Notes under the pieces: generated by a model | What the model was told of the DNA's origin: nothing | Seen by the model: the letters and a program-made list of their open reading frames with translations, nothing else | Database searches by the model: none | Made by a program: the position numbers and the translations under genes | NCBI GenBank assembly: GCA_037044905.1 | Contig: JBAOKB010000105.1 | Span: forward strand, 434,001-498,000 | DNA from: Hortaea werneckii | Lineage: Eukaryota > Ascomycota > Dothideomycetes > Mycosphaerellales > Teratosphaeriaceae | Direction of reading: 5' to 3' | Length of the DNA stretch: 64,000 bases | Shown here: in pieces, positions 43,976 to 55,480 of the stretch | Position numbering within the stretch: the first letter of the stretch is position 1 | Layout of the letters: the number at the start of each line of letters is the position of its first letter

Positions 43976-45037
43976 ACCAACTCTCAAAATCTCTCATGAC
44001 CAAACGATTCTACTATCGTCCCAATGGCCTTCATGACTTGTCCTTCAAGAAGAATCAGAGCATGACATCTGCATCTGCAGTCCGTAACAGTATCAAAAGC
44101 CGTCCTCCTATGCGTGCGATCGGTGCTATAATCCTGCGCGAAACGGTCCGGGAGGCATTCAATATTTAATGTCAAATATGCATACCACCCCACCCATCTA
44201 CACATCCACGTGGTCGATCCGTCTCGGACCGACATTACCGAATAACAAAGAAGCACAAAAATCGATCACTCCATCTTTACGCGAGAGGGAAAGGGACAAC
44301 CATATCTTGCGCGCGGTTTCCCGGTTATCTCCTAGGTCGAAAGTATGAGGTCAACATTTCCCTTTAGGAAGTCTAAAACGGACTTTAGACGGGGTTAAAG
44401 CAGATGCTAATCTACCGATTCCCATCTTCGATTTATTAAACATTTTCCTACGAACAAGGAAAAAAGGGTTAACAGTATCTTCTCCCCCTTCTAAAACAAG
44501 AATCTTATCCTTTTCCTCTTCTTTTCCAGAAGATCTTCTACTTTTCTTGCAATGCTTCTTAAGTGACAAAAAAAAAAAAAAACAAGTAAATCGTAAAATC
44601 AACCCATACAGAAGAATACCATCCACGATCGTTGGCAAAATAACCTCTCCGGGAGTGGGCAATAGATTAGACACCTATCTGCCGCCTTTCCTTATGAAAA
44701 AAGAAGGAGATGGGGGTAGGAAGGAAGGACCATAAAACCGAGCAGAAAACCAAATCGCGTGCTTCGTCTCTAGAAGATAATGTACAGAAACATATCCCAC
44801 ATCCGTCCCCTTCTTCCAAGTTTCAATTTCCCAATGGTGGGAAGATAAGTAAATAGATAATACAGTGAACATACATCCACCCCCTTCTCACAAGCCCCCA
44901 CCCCCTAGTGGCTGGCTCTTTCCCTTCCAAAAACCACACTTTCAATGCACATAATGCAAACTCTCTGTTGTACAACCCCTCCACTTCCCCCTCCTTCCCT
45001 TCCTTTCCATCCCCCAATATTCATACAACCAGAAAAA
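43976..45037. other. Intergenic region, A/T-rich
   Basis: Upstream region of the 42-44 kb gene and 3' flank of the carrier gene. A poly-A run lies near 44569-44582. No recognisable gene is seen. Confidence 0.45.
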
Positions 45038-46475
45038 TCAAACATATCCCCTCACCCCCTCCCCATCATCTCCCACCAACGGATGCGCCTCAAACCACTT
45101 CACCAACTTCTGATACACCAACAACATGGTGCCCGACTGGATACTAGTCCACACACCTCTAGGCCCGACGCCGCGGAACCATCCCGCGAGTCCCTCGGTG
45201 CGGTAGATGATGCGCAGGGCTTTGATGACGGATTCCGTGTCCAGGGGGACTTGGCCGTGTTGTTTGAGGGTTGTGGAGGGGGAGGAGGTGGAGATGGGGA
45301 GTTTTTGGTTGCTGGCTGGTTGTGGTGGTGGAGGTGGTGGGGTTGGTTGGGCGGTGGGAGGGGTGGTGGGGATCTGCTGAGGAGGAGGAGGGCTTTCGCT
45401 GATGATGATGCTGCTGCTGCTGCCGCCTCCTGCTCCTCCACCACCACCGGCGGCAGCGGCTTTCTTCCTCGCGCGCTCCTCACGCGCTTTCGCCGCAACT
45501 TCCGGGTCCAGCTCCGTCTGCACGCGCGTCTTGACTACGTCCATCGGACACGTGATCACGCCCGCCATGCCGCCGGCGGTAGCGCCCGTGAGGATCTCCG
45601 CCGCGAGACCGATGTCCTGTCCCGGACCCGCCCACTCTTTCGCCCACTTCTGCTCTTGCTCGTAGAAGGCGAATTGCAGAGCCGAGAACGGCAAGTCCCG
45701 GAAGAGGGTGGCTTTGTACCCGGAGAACATCTCGCGCAGGCCCTCGGTGCGGACGATGGTGCGCAAGGCGTGGTAGGTGGAGCGGTAGTTGTAGCCGCTG
45801 GTGAAGTAAGGGTTGTTCCAGCGGCCTTGGAGCTGGAGCCGGGTCTTGAGGACTTCGGTGGGGACGTACAGGGGGACTAGCGGCGAGATCGGCCACGAAG
45901 CCGCTGGAGAAGTACGCCACGCTGGGTGCGACGCCCGCCGTGTCGATCAGGTATCTTTTGCTCCCTTCGTAGCATCCGAAGAAGATTAGGGTGCCCCCGA
46001 ACGAGCCGATGAAGGCTGGTAACCATCCCCCGTACAGTCCCCGTCCGACGCCTTCCTGTCGCATGATGGTCCAGTAGGATGTCCCCATGGAGGTGTATTT
46101 AGGTGGCAGGTGCGGATCGCCTTGTTGGCGGGTTTTGACCGTGTCGAGGGAGTGCATGAGCATGTCGCCGATGGTGCCGCCCAGGCCGCCTGCGAGCATG
46201 GCGTGGAGGTAGGGCGGTCGGCTTTCTTCGTACTCGTCTTCGGAGACATTGTGGGTGGGTGAGGTGGTGGTTGATGAGAATTTGCTGTTGCTGCTGCTGC
46301 TACTCATATCCGGCCGAAGCTCTTCTTCCGTCCGTCGCACCTGGTTGCTAAATGTGGAGGCTGAGGAATGGGAGGCGACTGGCGGCGCTTCTCGTCCATC
46401 ATCGTTATGGGAGATGTGAGGATGTGATGAGGAAGCCGAAGGGAAGAAGTAGTCAGCCACTCGGGCTAGTACCAT
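45038..46475 (-). CDS. MME1: Mitochondrial carrier, Mme1-like (Mg2+ exporter type), one frameshift
   Basis: ATG 46475. A ~90-residue Ser-rich N-terminal extension precedes three carrier repeats with signatures SLDTVKTRQ, PTEVLKTRLQ and PMDVVKTRVQ. Sequence blocks GGLGGTIGDMLMHSLDTVKT, FFGCYEGSKRYLI, GYKATLFRDLPFSALQFAFY and GVGPRGVWTSIQSGTMLLVY closely follow yeast Mme1 (YMR166C), an inner-membrane magnesium exporter. The frame breaks after GFVADLAAS. The continuation YVPTEVLKTRLQLQGRWNN requires removing one G from the G5 run at 45871-45875. The third matrix loop carries an ~80-residue insertion of Ala, Gly, Ser and poly-Pro that the yeast protein lacks. The rest is intact to stop 45038. Confidence 0.85.
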
Positions 46476-47265
46476 AGAGGAGAGAAGATGGTGCCTGGCG
46501 GGAGCATGCGCAGGTCTTTCTGGGATCAGGCGATTTCAAGCGATGGGGAGATGGGGTTTCGGGCGGCGGTGTACGGGTGCGATGGATGCTGCTGTAATGG
46601 AGAAGGGGTAAGAGAATGTGGGCTTGGATGGACGAGTGGTGGAAGCGAATGCGACGGATGTAATGGTGGTGGATCGTAATGATTATTCGCCCTTTGGATA
46701 CAACACAGCGTCCCGGTCTGGTCTGCCTGGCTTCACCCAAAATCTCGAAACGAATTCGGACAGAGACGTCGGGAGCTTCTCTCCCGCGCTCCCGAACTAT
46801 GACGCACTTCGGGACCGAAGCCGCATCCAGATTATGTGCCTATGACTACAGCACATAAACGCATTGCATCTCTTTGTTGTCCAAGAAAATGACCAGCATC
46901 CAGGGTGGTCGACAGCTGGAATAAACGCTACACAGCGAATGCCTTCCGCGTCCAATGACGGTCTGATCGGTGTAGTATAGACGCATTCCCATCTGATATA
47001 GCCATACTATAGCCATACCATACTGTATGCAGAGTAGCCATTGAGTGGACAGCGGATCTCCCCGCACCATCGCGCGCCCTCCTCCCCTCCCACACGCGGC
47101 GGCTTTGTTATGATTTCGTGCTTACCATAACAACCACCACCCCTCCACCTCCCAACTCCCCTCTTCCACGTCGCATACACATTTATATGGTGTCGCTTTG
47201 ATCGCACAATTTACGCGATCACAAAAACATCTTATTGGACTCCACGCGACAGCATTTCGCCCACC
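46476..47265. promoter_or_regulatory. Divergent promoter region between the carrier and the SAP-like gene
   Basis: 790 bp between divergent starts (46475 minus, 47266 plus). Tandem imperfect ATACTATAGCCATAC-type repeats lie near 46995-47030. No specific element is assigned. Confidence 0.4.
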
Positions 47266-48560
47266 ATGTCGACGTCCTGGCTCAATAAACAGCGCAAGCA
47301 GACTCTGCTTGATCTGAGCAGCGAGGCAGGATTGGAGCAGTAAGTCGGATGCCCACGAACTTCTGTACACATCCCTGCCAAAGCTAATATTTCATCTGAA
47401 TTGCAGACCAGACGACGCCCGCAAAGATTCCATCGTCTCCGCCCTCGACACCTTCCTCCAAGCCAACGCGTCCCGACTTTCCCAGAATGCTGCCTTCGAG
47501 CCTTATTTCGGCCCCCGGAGTCGGACGCCCTTCAAAGCCAGATCCAGCAGTGCGGCGGGCAATGCGACGAGTGACGACGGAGAAGGCGTCAAAAGCGTGG
47601 TCCGTGGAAGAGGCAGGCGCGCGACGCGGGTGAAGGAAGAATTCGAGTAAGTGCGATCCCCCACCCTAGCCACGTTCCTTCCCTCGTTCTCGGAGACTAA
47701 CCTTCATTTGGACTGCAGCAGCGAAGAACCCGCCCTTTCCTCACCCGCCCCCGTCGTCTCCCCCACCGCCCAACTCCACCCTCAATCCTCCAGACGCCGT
47801 ACCACCACCACCACCACCCCAGCATCAGCACCCCGCTCCTCCTCCTCCCTCCTGTCCCCCAACCAACCCCGCCTCCCCGCCTCCCCCGCCGACGTCGCCA
47901 ACCTCGCCGAATACGAAACCTCGCAACTCTACGCCAACCTGCCGACATCTACACCCTGACCGGCCTGCCGCGGACCCTGGACTCCCTCCGGGAAACCTGC
48001 TCCTCCCTCTCAGGCATCCAGGGCTTCTTCATGCTCCTCGAAACCCTCGCCCTGCACCGCGTCGTCCTGCCATGGGTGTCCTCGGGTCTCGACTGCCCCT
48101 GCCCTTCCTTCCCCACAGCCTCACAGTACCCGGTGGAGGCTTCCTTCCCAGGAGCATCGAGCTGCGCTATCCGGATCTCTTCCAGCTGTTATCCTCGGAC
48201 TTCTGGCTCCCGACTCTGCTTTGGTCCACCACGTCCCTCCTCCTCCCAGCGCTAGCGGCGTATTTCTTCAACCTGACTCTCCGACCTGTGCATCGTCGCG
48301 CTAGCGCTGGCGGCGGCGGCGGGGTGTCAGTCACTGTCGCGCGGTATACTTTCGACCCTCTGATGTTTAACGTGGTCAAGGCGATCGCGACGTGGATGGT
48401 TTATTCGCGCGGGGTGGGGACGACGGGGGTAGGAGGGTGGTTGGATGAGGAGGCTGTGGGGACCGTGGAAGGGGCCATGTGGGGTGGGTATCAGGGTGTG
48501 TTGGTCGGTTGTTATGTTTGTGTTTTGGCGGCTGTTTATGAGGCTGTGTTGAGGAAGTGA
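47266..48560 (+). CDS. SAP-like N-terminus membrane protein, three exons, two frameshifts
   Basis: Exons 47266-47339, 47407-47646 and 47719-48560 with GTAAGT donors and TTGCAG/CTGCAG acceptors. The N-terminus (LNKQRKQTLLDLSSEAGLEQ, then SIVSALDTFL) has the two-helix look of a SAP/HeH motif. A basic Ser/Thr linker follows, then a conserved C-terminal part. Two shifts occur in exon 3. One base is missing at about 47937-47943 (before DIYTLTGLPRTLDSL), and one G is missing at the G3 run 48074-48076 (before VLGSRLPLPFLPHSL). The end contains PGGGFLPRSIELRYPDLF, a membrane segment (FWLPTLLWSTTSLLLPALAA), RYTFDPLMFNVVKAIATW and a last hydrophobic helix. A SAP-plus-membrane layout suggests nuclear envelope, but this is inference. 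Confidence 0.68.
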
Positions 48561-49511
48561 TGGGGTTTTGGGATCGGGGTTTTTGGGATTGGGATGGATT
48601 TGGATGGGGATTGGAGTTACGTTCTTCTGCTTTTTTATTTTTTTTCTTTTTCTTTATTGGAAGGTGTAGGGAGGAAGGGATGATGGATTATGGGGACTGA
48701 TGACCTTGTACGGATCACGCTGGGGTTTTTTTTTTTTTTTTTTTTCAGGGGATCCGAATTGGTTGGTCAATGGATGATTTTTTGTTTTTTTTTTCTTTTT
48801 TGGATCGGATTGTTTTGGTCTGTTGTGCTGCTATGTTCCCCTGAAAGCGCGGTAGAGCTTTTTTTTGGCTTTGCTCCTCATTCTCCTGCCCGCCTTGTCA
48901 CTTTCGCAAGAGAGTCCAGATCGTGGAGTTCAAGATCGTCACTTCACTTTTCTCAATTTCACTTTCTTTTTCACCTTTTTTTTCTTTTCTTTTCTGTTTT
49001 TTTTTTTTTTTTCGCCTCCCCCTTTTGTATCCACCGCAATGAGAAAGTACGACTCCAGCGCAACCCCATTTTCCTCCCCCTAGAGCGGTCAAGCACATTC
49101 CGCTGCCATGCTTCTTGCCTGCCCATGTACCGTGAAACGCTCAAGAGCGATCGCGAGAGATCTCGATAGGGGCAGCGCCCAGCGTGGTAGATCCCTACCT
49201 CCCTTCTCTCTTTCTCCCTTCCCGATCCTTTTTTTGCAGGAAGGCAGATCTTATTTCCATCTACCCATCCTTGGATCTTCGATTTGAACGAGTTATTACT
49301 GGTGGATCACCTACCAAATCTCTTCTCAGCCCTACATTTACAAAGTCTCGACACACTGCACAATCCCCCCCCCGAAGTTTGAAAACAGAAGACCTCATCG
49401 TCCAATCCTGCAACCTCTTTCGCCGCCCTCCTCCTCACCCACCAAACGCCCCACGGGTCTTGGAGAAAAGAAACAAAAAAGGGAAAAAAAAGAGCAACAA
49501 AAAAAAAAAAA
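48561..49511. other. Intergenic region with many T-runs
   Basis: Several T runs of about 8-17 (near 48640, 48727-48743, 48998-49012) and a poly-A run immediately before the next start (49500-49512). No gene is recognised. Confidence 0.5.
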
Positions 49512-50362
49512 ATGGAAACAGCAACAAACCCAATCTTCCACCCGACCAAGTCCTGCAAGATCCTCATCTCCCCCGGCCACGGCGCGGGCTGGGTTACGTA
49601 TGCGCCGAGGACGGCCCCGGATGCGTTTCGTGCGTGGATGTTGACGTTTGAGCCGTTGATTGGGGCTTTGGAGAGGAAGGGCGGTGGTGGTGGTGGTATG
49701 CTGGCTTTTTATTTTTCTCTTTTTTTTTTTCCTTTTCTTTTTTGGGGCCTCTCGCCTTCCTCTTACATCACTTCACCTCATGATTTTCCCTCATCACCTT
49801 ATTGCCCGCCCCACCCGCTTCTTCCTTGTCCGACGGGCATGTCATACTGCCTTCCCCTTCCCTTCCTTTCCTTTTCCCTCCCTTCCTGTTTTATCCTTAC
49901 TAACATTGTCGTCGTCTCCAGACTCCTCCCCCGAAGAAGCCCTCACCCTCTTCCACCACCAGGCCAAACTCCGCTTCAACATCGACCGCCTCATGCTCGC
50001 CCGCGTGCAGGACCTCTTCGTCCTCGAGATCCCGGCTTCCCAGGGGGCGTTCGAGATTAGGAGAAGTGGATGGTCGCGAGACCGTTTGGGATGTGAGTCG
50101 GAGGAGGGATGTGGTTGTCCCGCCCGCTCCTCCTGCGACGACGACGACGGGGGCGACAGCGGGAGGTGAGGCTGTTGGGAAAGTGGGAGAGGAGAAGCAG
50201 GTGGGGAAGGGGATTTCGGTTGAGATGGCTGCGCCGCTGAAGGGGGTGGGGAGTACGCCGGCGGCGAGTGCGGGGTCGGTGGTTAGTTTGGGGTTGTCGT
50301 CGGCGGCGGCGGCGGGGATGGGGAGCGGGTCAGGCGCGACTGGAGGGAGAGGGGTGAAGTAG
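49512..50362 (+). CDS. Small protein resembling a phage/bacterial hypothetical family, two exons, one frameshift
   Basis: Exon 1 49512-49695 and exon 2 49922-50362, intron 226 nt with GTATGC donor, a clear ACTAAC branch site and CCAG acceptor. The protein starts with a short leader, then KILISPGHGAGWVTYAPRT and FRAWMLTFEPLIGALERK. After the intron come EEALTLFHHQAKLRFNIDRL and LARVQDLFVLEIPASQGAF-EIRE. Removing one base at about 50057-50063 restores VDGRETVWD, followed by a Val/Ala/Gly-rich tail. From memory, bacterial and phage hypothetical proteins share the pattern KILI-x-G-GAGW, a 'tyQPli-aL' helix and a final 'GpF-I-EYDGsE' strand. The family has no known function. If the likeness holds, this is an old transfer that acquired an intron. 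Confidence 0.55.
49696..49921 (+). other. Intron of the phage-like gene (226 nt)
   Basis: GTATGC donor within a GGT repeat and a CTCCAG acceptor, with CTAAC branch-point sequence about 20 nt upstream. Very pyrimidine-rich. Confidence 0.8.
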
Positions 50363-51096
50363 GAGGGGATATTATTATTCTTCTCCCTGTGGTCCAAGGT
50401 CATGTGATATGTCAAGGGCTTTAGCAAATGGCGGATCGTTGAAGGGTCGTCGGTATCAAGGACGAGATCCTCCTGTGTTGATTCTCCCTTTCCTGCTCTG
50501 CCTCTATCATTGCTCTGATGACGATCTTCTAGGACATATCCCGAATGTCAACACTGCTCTTGCTACTACACAGATGTCTTATCGTTCGATTCTGGTGCAC
50601 CTGTTAACGGGAAGACGTATGTTTGGGCATTCTCTCATCTTTCGGCACCGCCTTCAATCACTTGCTACTTTGCAATCTATCAATGCATTATTCAGATGTT
50701 AGGACCGGTATCGCTGTGGATAATCATCTCTTCGACTACATAGTTGCGCTTCCTTTCTATGCCCTCATCGTTCATTTATTTCTTTTCCTTTTTGGATTTC
50801 ATCTCTTCATCTTTTGGTGGCAGGAAGGAGGAAGGAAATCGGCCGCTCGAAAAAGTCAAGGTTGAAATGTCGGAATGGAAATGTGTTCTAATCAATATCC
50901 TTGCGATCTCTGATGAACAGTGAAAGGAGGGTTGGACTGTGAATGAGCACATACCTACCTGTTCCATTGGAAGATTTAGCAGCATGGCATTGCAACAAAG
51001 CCCGGCTTCCAGTCCACTTCAAAATGAGACCGACTGCTGGAATCGTGTGCCGTGCATGATTTTGAAAATCGGAGATTCTGGATTTACTCCATGATA

Positions 51097-51459
51097 TCAA
51101 ATCTTCTGGTGAGTGATGATCGACTGATTGATGAAACTCAGTGCCCGACTGTGAATCCAACGATTCACGATGAAGAGCTCGACGTAGTGAAGACCTCGCC
51201 TTGAAAGTCCTGTGATCGCCGGTAAGCTAATCAAATTAGCAGATGTCTCTGGTCTTATGAAAAGCCCAGATGAATCTGCGATGTCGCTGAGATCAGCATA
51301 CGCAACCCATTGGCGCCTATCGCTGTCAAAGGATGCGTCAAATGCGTGAAAAGTCATCTTGTTCAGCTTGTAATATGTGACGAATGACCCTGACAAAGAG
51401 ATCCTTGCAATTTTCCCGTGATCAATCACGGAATCAGTCAAAGCCTCTTTGTTGTCCAA
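51097..51459 (-). pseudogene. Possible gene relic, unrecognised
   Basis: An open minus frame of about 120 codons with balanced composition (for example GKIARISLSGSFVTYYKLNK) but no ATG at its head, an upstream in-frame stop near 51475 and no recognised domain. It could be an internal exon or a remnant; little can be said. Confidence 0.2.
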
Positions 51460-51824
51460 AATGATAATCTTGTGCTATTTGACTGCTGCGTTGTCCATTT
51501 CATGTGTGCCGCGTTGTCGCCATAGTGCGTGGCCATGGCTCACTGGTCCGCTTCCGGAAGGTCAGCTCAGCTAGATCGTGAATGAAAAGATCTTCAAAAT
51601 TTAATATTCCTTTTCCCCCTTTTCCTTTCAACGAGGTCGCTCTGATAGACATTGGAGATTGTTTTAGCACCTCCACTGCAAATTGCATTGGCAGCTGAGC
51701 GCCACTCATCAGCAGAAGTGAAGAAGCCAGCTTGCAACGCGCACGGCCGAGGCACTCCGCAGCGCGAACATTCCATGGTGCGCCTGTGGTCCAACAATCG
51801 AGTGAGCTGAGATGCCGTGAGCCT

Positions 51825-51850
51825 AGCAGATGGTATAGAGACCATCTGCT
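51825..51850. repeat. Perfect 10-bp inverted repeat with 6-nt loop
   Basis: AGCAGATGGT, loop ATAGAG, ACCATCTGCT. No T-run follows and no gene borders it closely. Confidence 0.6.
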
Positions 51851-52956
51851 TACCCTGGCCGGTAACATGACTCGTTCGACTTTACTTGTCGCTCTACAAA
51901 CCTAGCAAAGGTCCGTCTGTCGGTGGTCCGAAGGATGGGCACTCCCATTGGCACTCGGGTGTGACCATGGCATCTGCAGTCTCAGAAATCTGCCTCCGCA
52001 CCTTTCTGCATGGTATACTGGATCAGGTCAATTTGCCATATCTAGTTCAATCAAAACGGCCTAGGAACACGGTGCGGCCTGCCAATGTGCCATGGGCAGA
52101 GAGCCTATGTCACTGCACCGGCTTGCCAGCTGCGGTTTAAACCTTATCAGCGATAAATCTGGAGACCTTACTGCATGAGCTACTTATACTCTGGTCTGAT
52201 GATACATATTGACCATTGAGTGCTGGCCTCAAAATGAAGGCGTTTTCCAGCTTCTCCACAAGCGCCCACCACCAACTTGGTCAGCTATGCAGGAACGGAT
52301 CAAGACTTTTGAAGGCTCACCATTATCAGATGTCAAAGGACATGGCTGCTCTCAGTACCCTGCGGCAAGAAGAATCAAAGGAAGGCGACATCACGACGGC
52401 TGCTCCGTCATGGAGCAGCCGGGTGCAACAAGGAAACAAACTTTTTACAGCTATTTGAAAAGCTGTCCTATCCTCCTGCAGCAAAGAAAGAGCCACGAAA
52501 CACTCAAAAAGAACTGCCAATGCCGATAACCATGAAAGCTCGCCGAATGGGTATATCCCCCTCGCCACTTCGAAGTTGCGAGGTTTGTAACGCCAATTAG
52601 ACCCAATCCTCCCATGGAAGACAGCGCAATTCCAGCCGCTGAACGCTTTTAATACTCCACCCTTTCCTCGGAAAATGATCAAAAAACCTTGCAAACGCCG
52701 ATAGTCCGCATCAAATTCAGCAATACCTGCCGTCCGGTGTCTTTGCCGACGGCTGGCCCGCCCAAAACGTAAACGCGTGATGACCAAAATCATGGCCGTT
52801 TTGCACTGCTGCCAAGATCTCCCTACCCCCTATTTCAGCTCATCTAGCATCAGAAGCATCATTGTGAATGACAGGGAGTTGTCGTTTTCAAGAGCCATGA
52901 TGGACATCAAAGTCCGTGATTGCTGCCTCAGCCACGCTCGACACGCGAAGCCATCA

Positions 52957-55480
52957 TTAATGCCATTGGCTTTCGCCAGCTCCTGCATCAATGTCCTCGA
53001 GACATTTCTCGTCCCAGTCATCCGTCGCCTGCTCTGCAGGATAGCTGAATGCAAGTTGAGGGTCATTGGCCAAGGTGACCGCGTCAACAGTCGTCTTGTC
53101 GGCCATAGTGGCCAGGTTGGCAAGGACATGCTGGACGACTTGTGTGAACTTGCCGGCGCCCACTCCGGACGGATGCCTTCCTCACTCCACGCGCGATGTC
53201 CACCAGTTTGGTGTGAACTGTGGGCTGGTGAAAGACCCGCGCCGTGTATGCGGAGACGTCGTACGACACACGACCAGCTGAAAGCGTCTTCAGCTGGTTC
53301 TCGGCATCTTGCGAGGTGTAGTCGGTTCTTCCGACGCCGAACAGTATCTCCCCTGCCTTACACTTTTGCTGGCGGATCCTGTGCCAAGCCGACGTGGTCG
53401 TCCGCCGGTCGATCACCGCCCCGCGCACAAGCAGCTGGCCCTGACCAATTCATCTTTGTCGAAAGCCCGGCGGCCTTGAAACGGAGCAGGACATACGGCC
53501 ATACCGTGTGGAGCGGGAAGTACGTCAAGAGCTCTGTCAAGCTCAACTCCATTGCCGGGAGAGCCGCCTTTGGAGGGACGGCCTGCAAGAACTTCATGTC
53601 CGCGTTGTGGCCGCTTGAACGAATTGCTCCTGTGCTTGTCTGGGTGGTAACATGCGGGATATTGACCTGCTGACCATTTGCCGCGACATTGTTCTGCTGG
53701 TTGGCCTGTGGCCCGCTCGTGGGGACGTTGCCCTGCTGGTTGACCTGAGGAGGGACGACAGGCCCCGGCGGAGCTGAAGGCGCGTTTGCTGGCGGAATGC
53801 CGACGTTTTGCTGATTGACTTGCAGTCCGCTCGAGAGGACGTTGCCCTGCTGGTTGACTTGATGAGGGACGAAGAGGCGCCGACTGCGCTGGAGGTCATG
53901 CTTGCAGATGAAATGCCGACGCCTTGTTGGTTGATCTGTGGCCCGCTCGAAAGGGAGTTGTTGAGCTGATAAACCTGCGGCCCGCTCGAGAGGACGTTGG
54001 ATGGCTGATTGACCTGCGCTGCACTCGAGAGGACGTTGTTCTGCTGGTAAACGTTGATCTGCGGTCCGCTCGAGAAGTTGTTGCCCTGCTGATTGTTCTG
54101 GAGAAAGCCAGGAGGCGTCCACTGCGCAGTAAGGTTGCTTGACGTTGGCAGTTCAGCGCCGTACTGGCGAGATGGTGGACTGCTCCAGACGTCCTGGTGG
54201 AAGATGTCATATTCAGCAGGCTGCAGGGTGTTGAAGGGCGGTGAGCTGGCTGTACCGAAGTAGCTGAAGTCCTGCTCCTGACTTGTGCCGGAGAGAGGAC
54301 GTTGTCGTGCTGGTTGAATGGCGTCAAGGCGTGAGACGTTGGCTGCGCTGGAGCCATGCTTGCTGATGAAAGCCCGAAATCGTAATGACCAGATGGAGAG
54401 CCGCTCCAGGCGTTGTGGTGAATGATATGATTTCCAGCACGCTGCTGGTCCTGGGACTGCGGTGGAACTGAAGCAGCTGGATTGCCATAGCTGGAGACCT
54501 GCCCGTGGCTTGGAGTCGGCGTGTTGACGGCGGGATACATGCTGTTGGAGGACCCTGCTGGTTCGCCGTGAAGTTGGGTCCGGCATTCTGCATGCGCGCC
54601 TTGCGGCGAACACGCCCCTGTTGCGTCCCCTTGTTGGAGTCGAGCTCTGCAGTCGGCGTTGACCCTGTGTTGTGAGAAGGCGCGTGTTGCGTCTTGTTGA
54701 AGCTGTGGGATGCAGTTGACGTTGGCTTCATGCTGTACGAAGGGCCCTGTTGAGGCGCCGTGAAGTTGGCGACTGAGGTTTGCATTGAGCCTGTCTCCGG
54801 GCTCACGACCTTGCGCCGCTTAGTTTTTCCCGCGGTGACGGGCAGTGCAGGGTTGTTGAACGTTGTCGATGTCGCAGGCCATGCTTCCATCCCCATGGTA
54901 GGCCTGTTCATCTCCTGAGGAGTGCCCTGCGACACAACATGAGAGTACCTCGCATCCAAGAGCGCGGGCGAAATCGTCTGGGGAGTTGCGTGTTGCTTGG
55001 AGAAGTTCCAGTCATTGTGACTCTCGACCGCGTTGTTCAGGGCGAAGTCGAAGTCGGGCCCGGATGGAAATCCGAGGTCGTACTCGGCAAGCTCCCTATC
55101 CAGCTCCTCGCTAGTAAACTGGCAGGATGGGGATAAGGTCCCGCTGTGTTGCGTGATGCCGATCGAGGAATTGGTAGGTGGGGGAATCAAAGAACTGTCG
55201 CAGTGTGGGTGCGTTGCCGATGTGTTGAGACCTGCCGGGCATGGTGCGCTGGTAGTTGTTGGTCTCTAGCGCGAGGTCGTCGCCGTCGACAAACAGAAAA
55301 GGGGGATTGTTGTCGCGGTTTGATGAAAGCGGCGCGTGACCTGGACGCGTCTGTTAGCAACGCTGTGTTTGTTACGCAAAGGGACTGGTTCTCACCTTGC
55401 AGAGGTGAAGAGAAAGTCTGAATGTCTTGCTGGTTGTCGTCGTCGTTGCTTGGAGCAACGCGCTTATGAGGGCGATTCAT
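52957..55480 (-). pseudogene. Family member A: Asn/Gln-rich repeat protein, broken by about six frameshifts
   Basis: ATG 55480 opens exon 1 (MNRPHKRVAPSNDDDNQQ) with a good 55-nt intron (55395-55341). Downstream the evident coding sequence hops between frames near 55120-55200, 54550, 54290, 53875, the C4 run 53419-53422 and the C3 run 53159-53161. The middle contains repeats of the type NQQGNVLSSGPQV (~15 residues) and a duplicated HHNAWSGSPSGHYDF / HQDVWSSPPSRQYGA segment. The C-terminal part (TELLTYFPLHTVW, later GAGKFTQVVQHVLANL and TVDAVTLAND, stop 52957) resembles the neighbouring intact gene at 57.2-58.5 kb. Six breaks in 2.5 kb is far above the rate elsewhere, so this is probably a true pseudogene, though sequencing error contributes. 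Function unknown. Confidence 0.55.
53660..54110 (-). repeat. Degenerate ~45-bp coding repeat (NQQGNV-LSSGPQV units)
   Basis: Units reading Q-V/I-N-Q-Q-x-N-V/N-L/x-S-S-G-P-Q recur at least eight times in family member A across two frames. They encode an Asn/Gln/Ser-rich, prion-like low-complexity stretch. Confidence 0.7.

Larger units (their letters stand above)
50363..52956. other. Start of gene-poor accessory block
   Basis: 2.6 kb without a recognisable gene. The composition is more AT-rich and the ORFs are short. One minus ORF (51097-51459; about 120 codons, no ATG start) reads like ordinary protein but matches nothing I know and may be a relic. A perfect 10-bp inverted repeat lies at 51825-51850. 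Confidence 0.45.
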
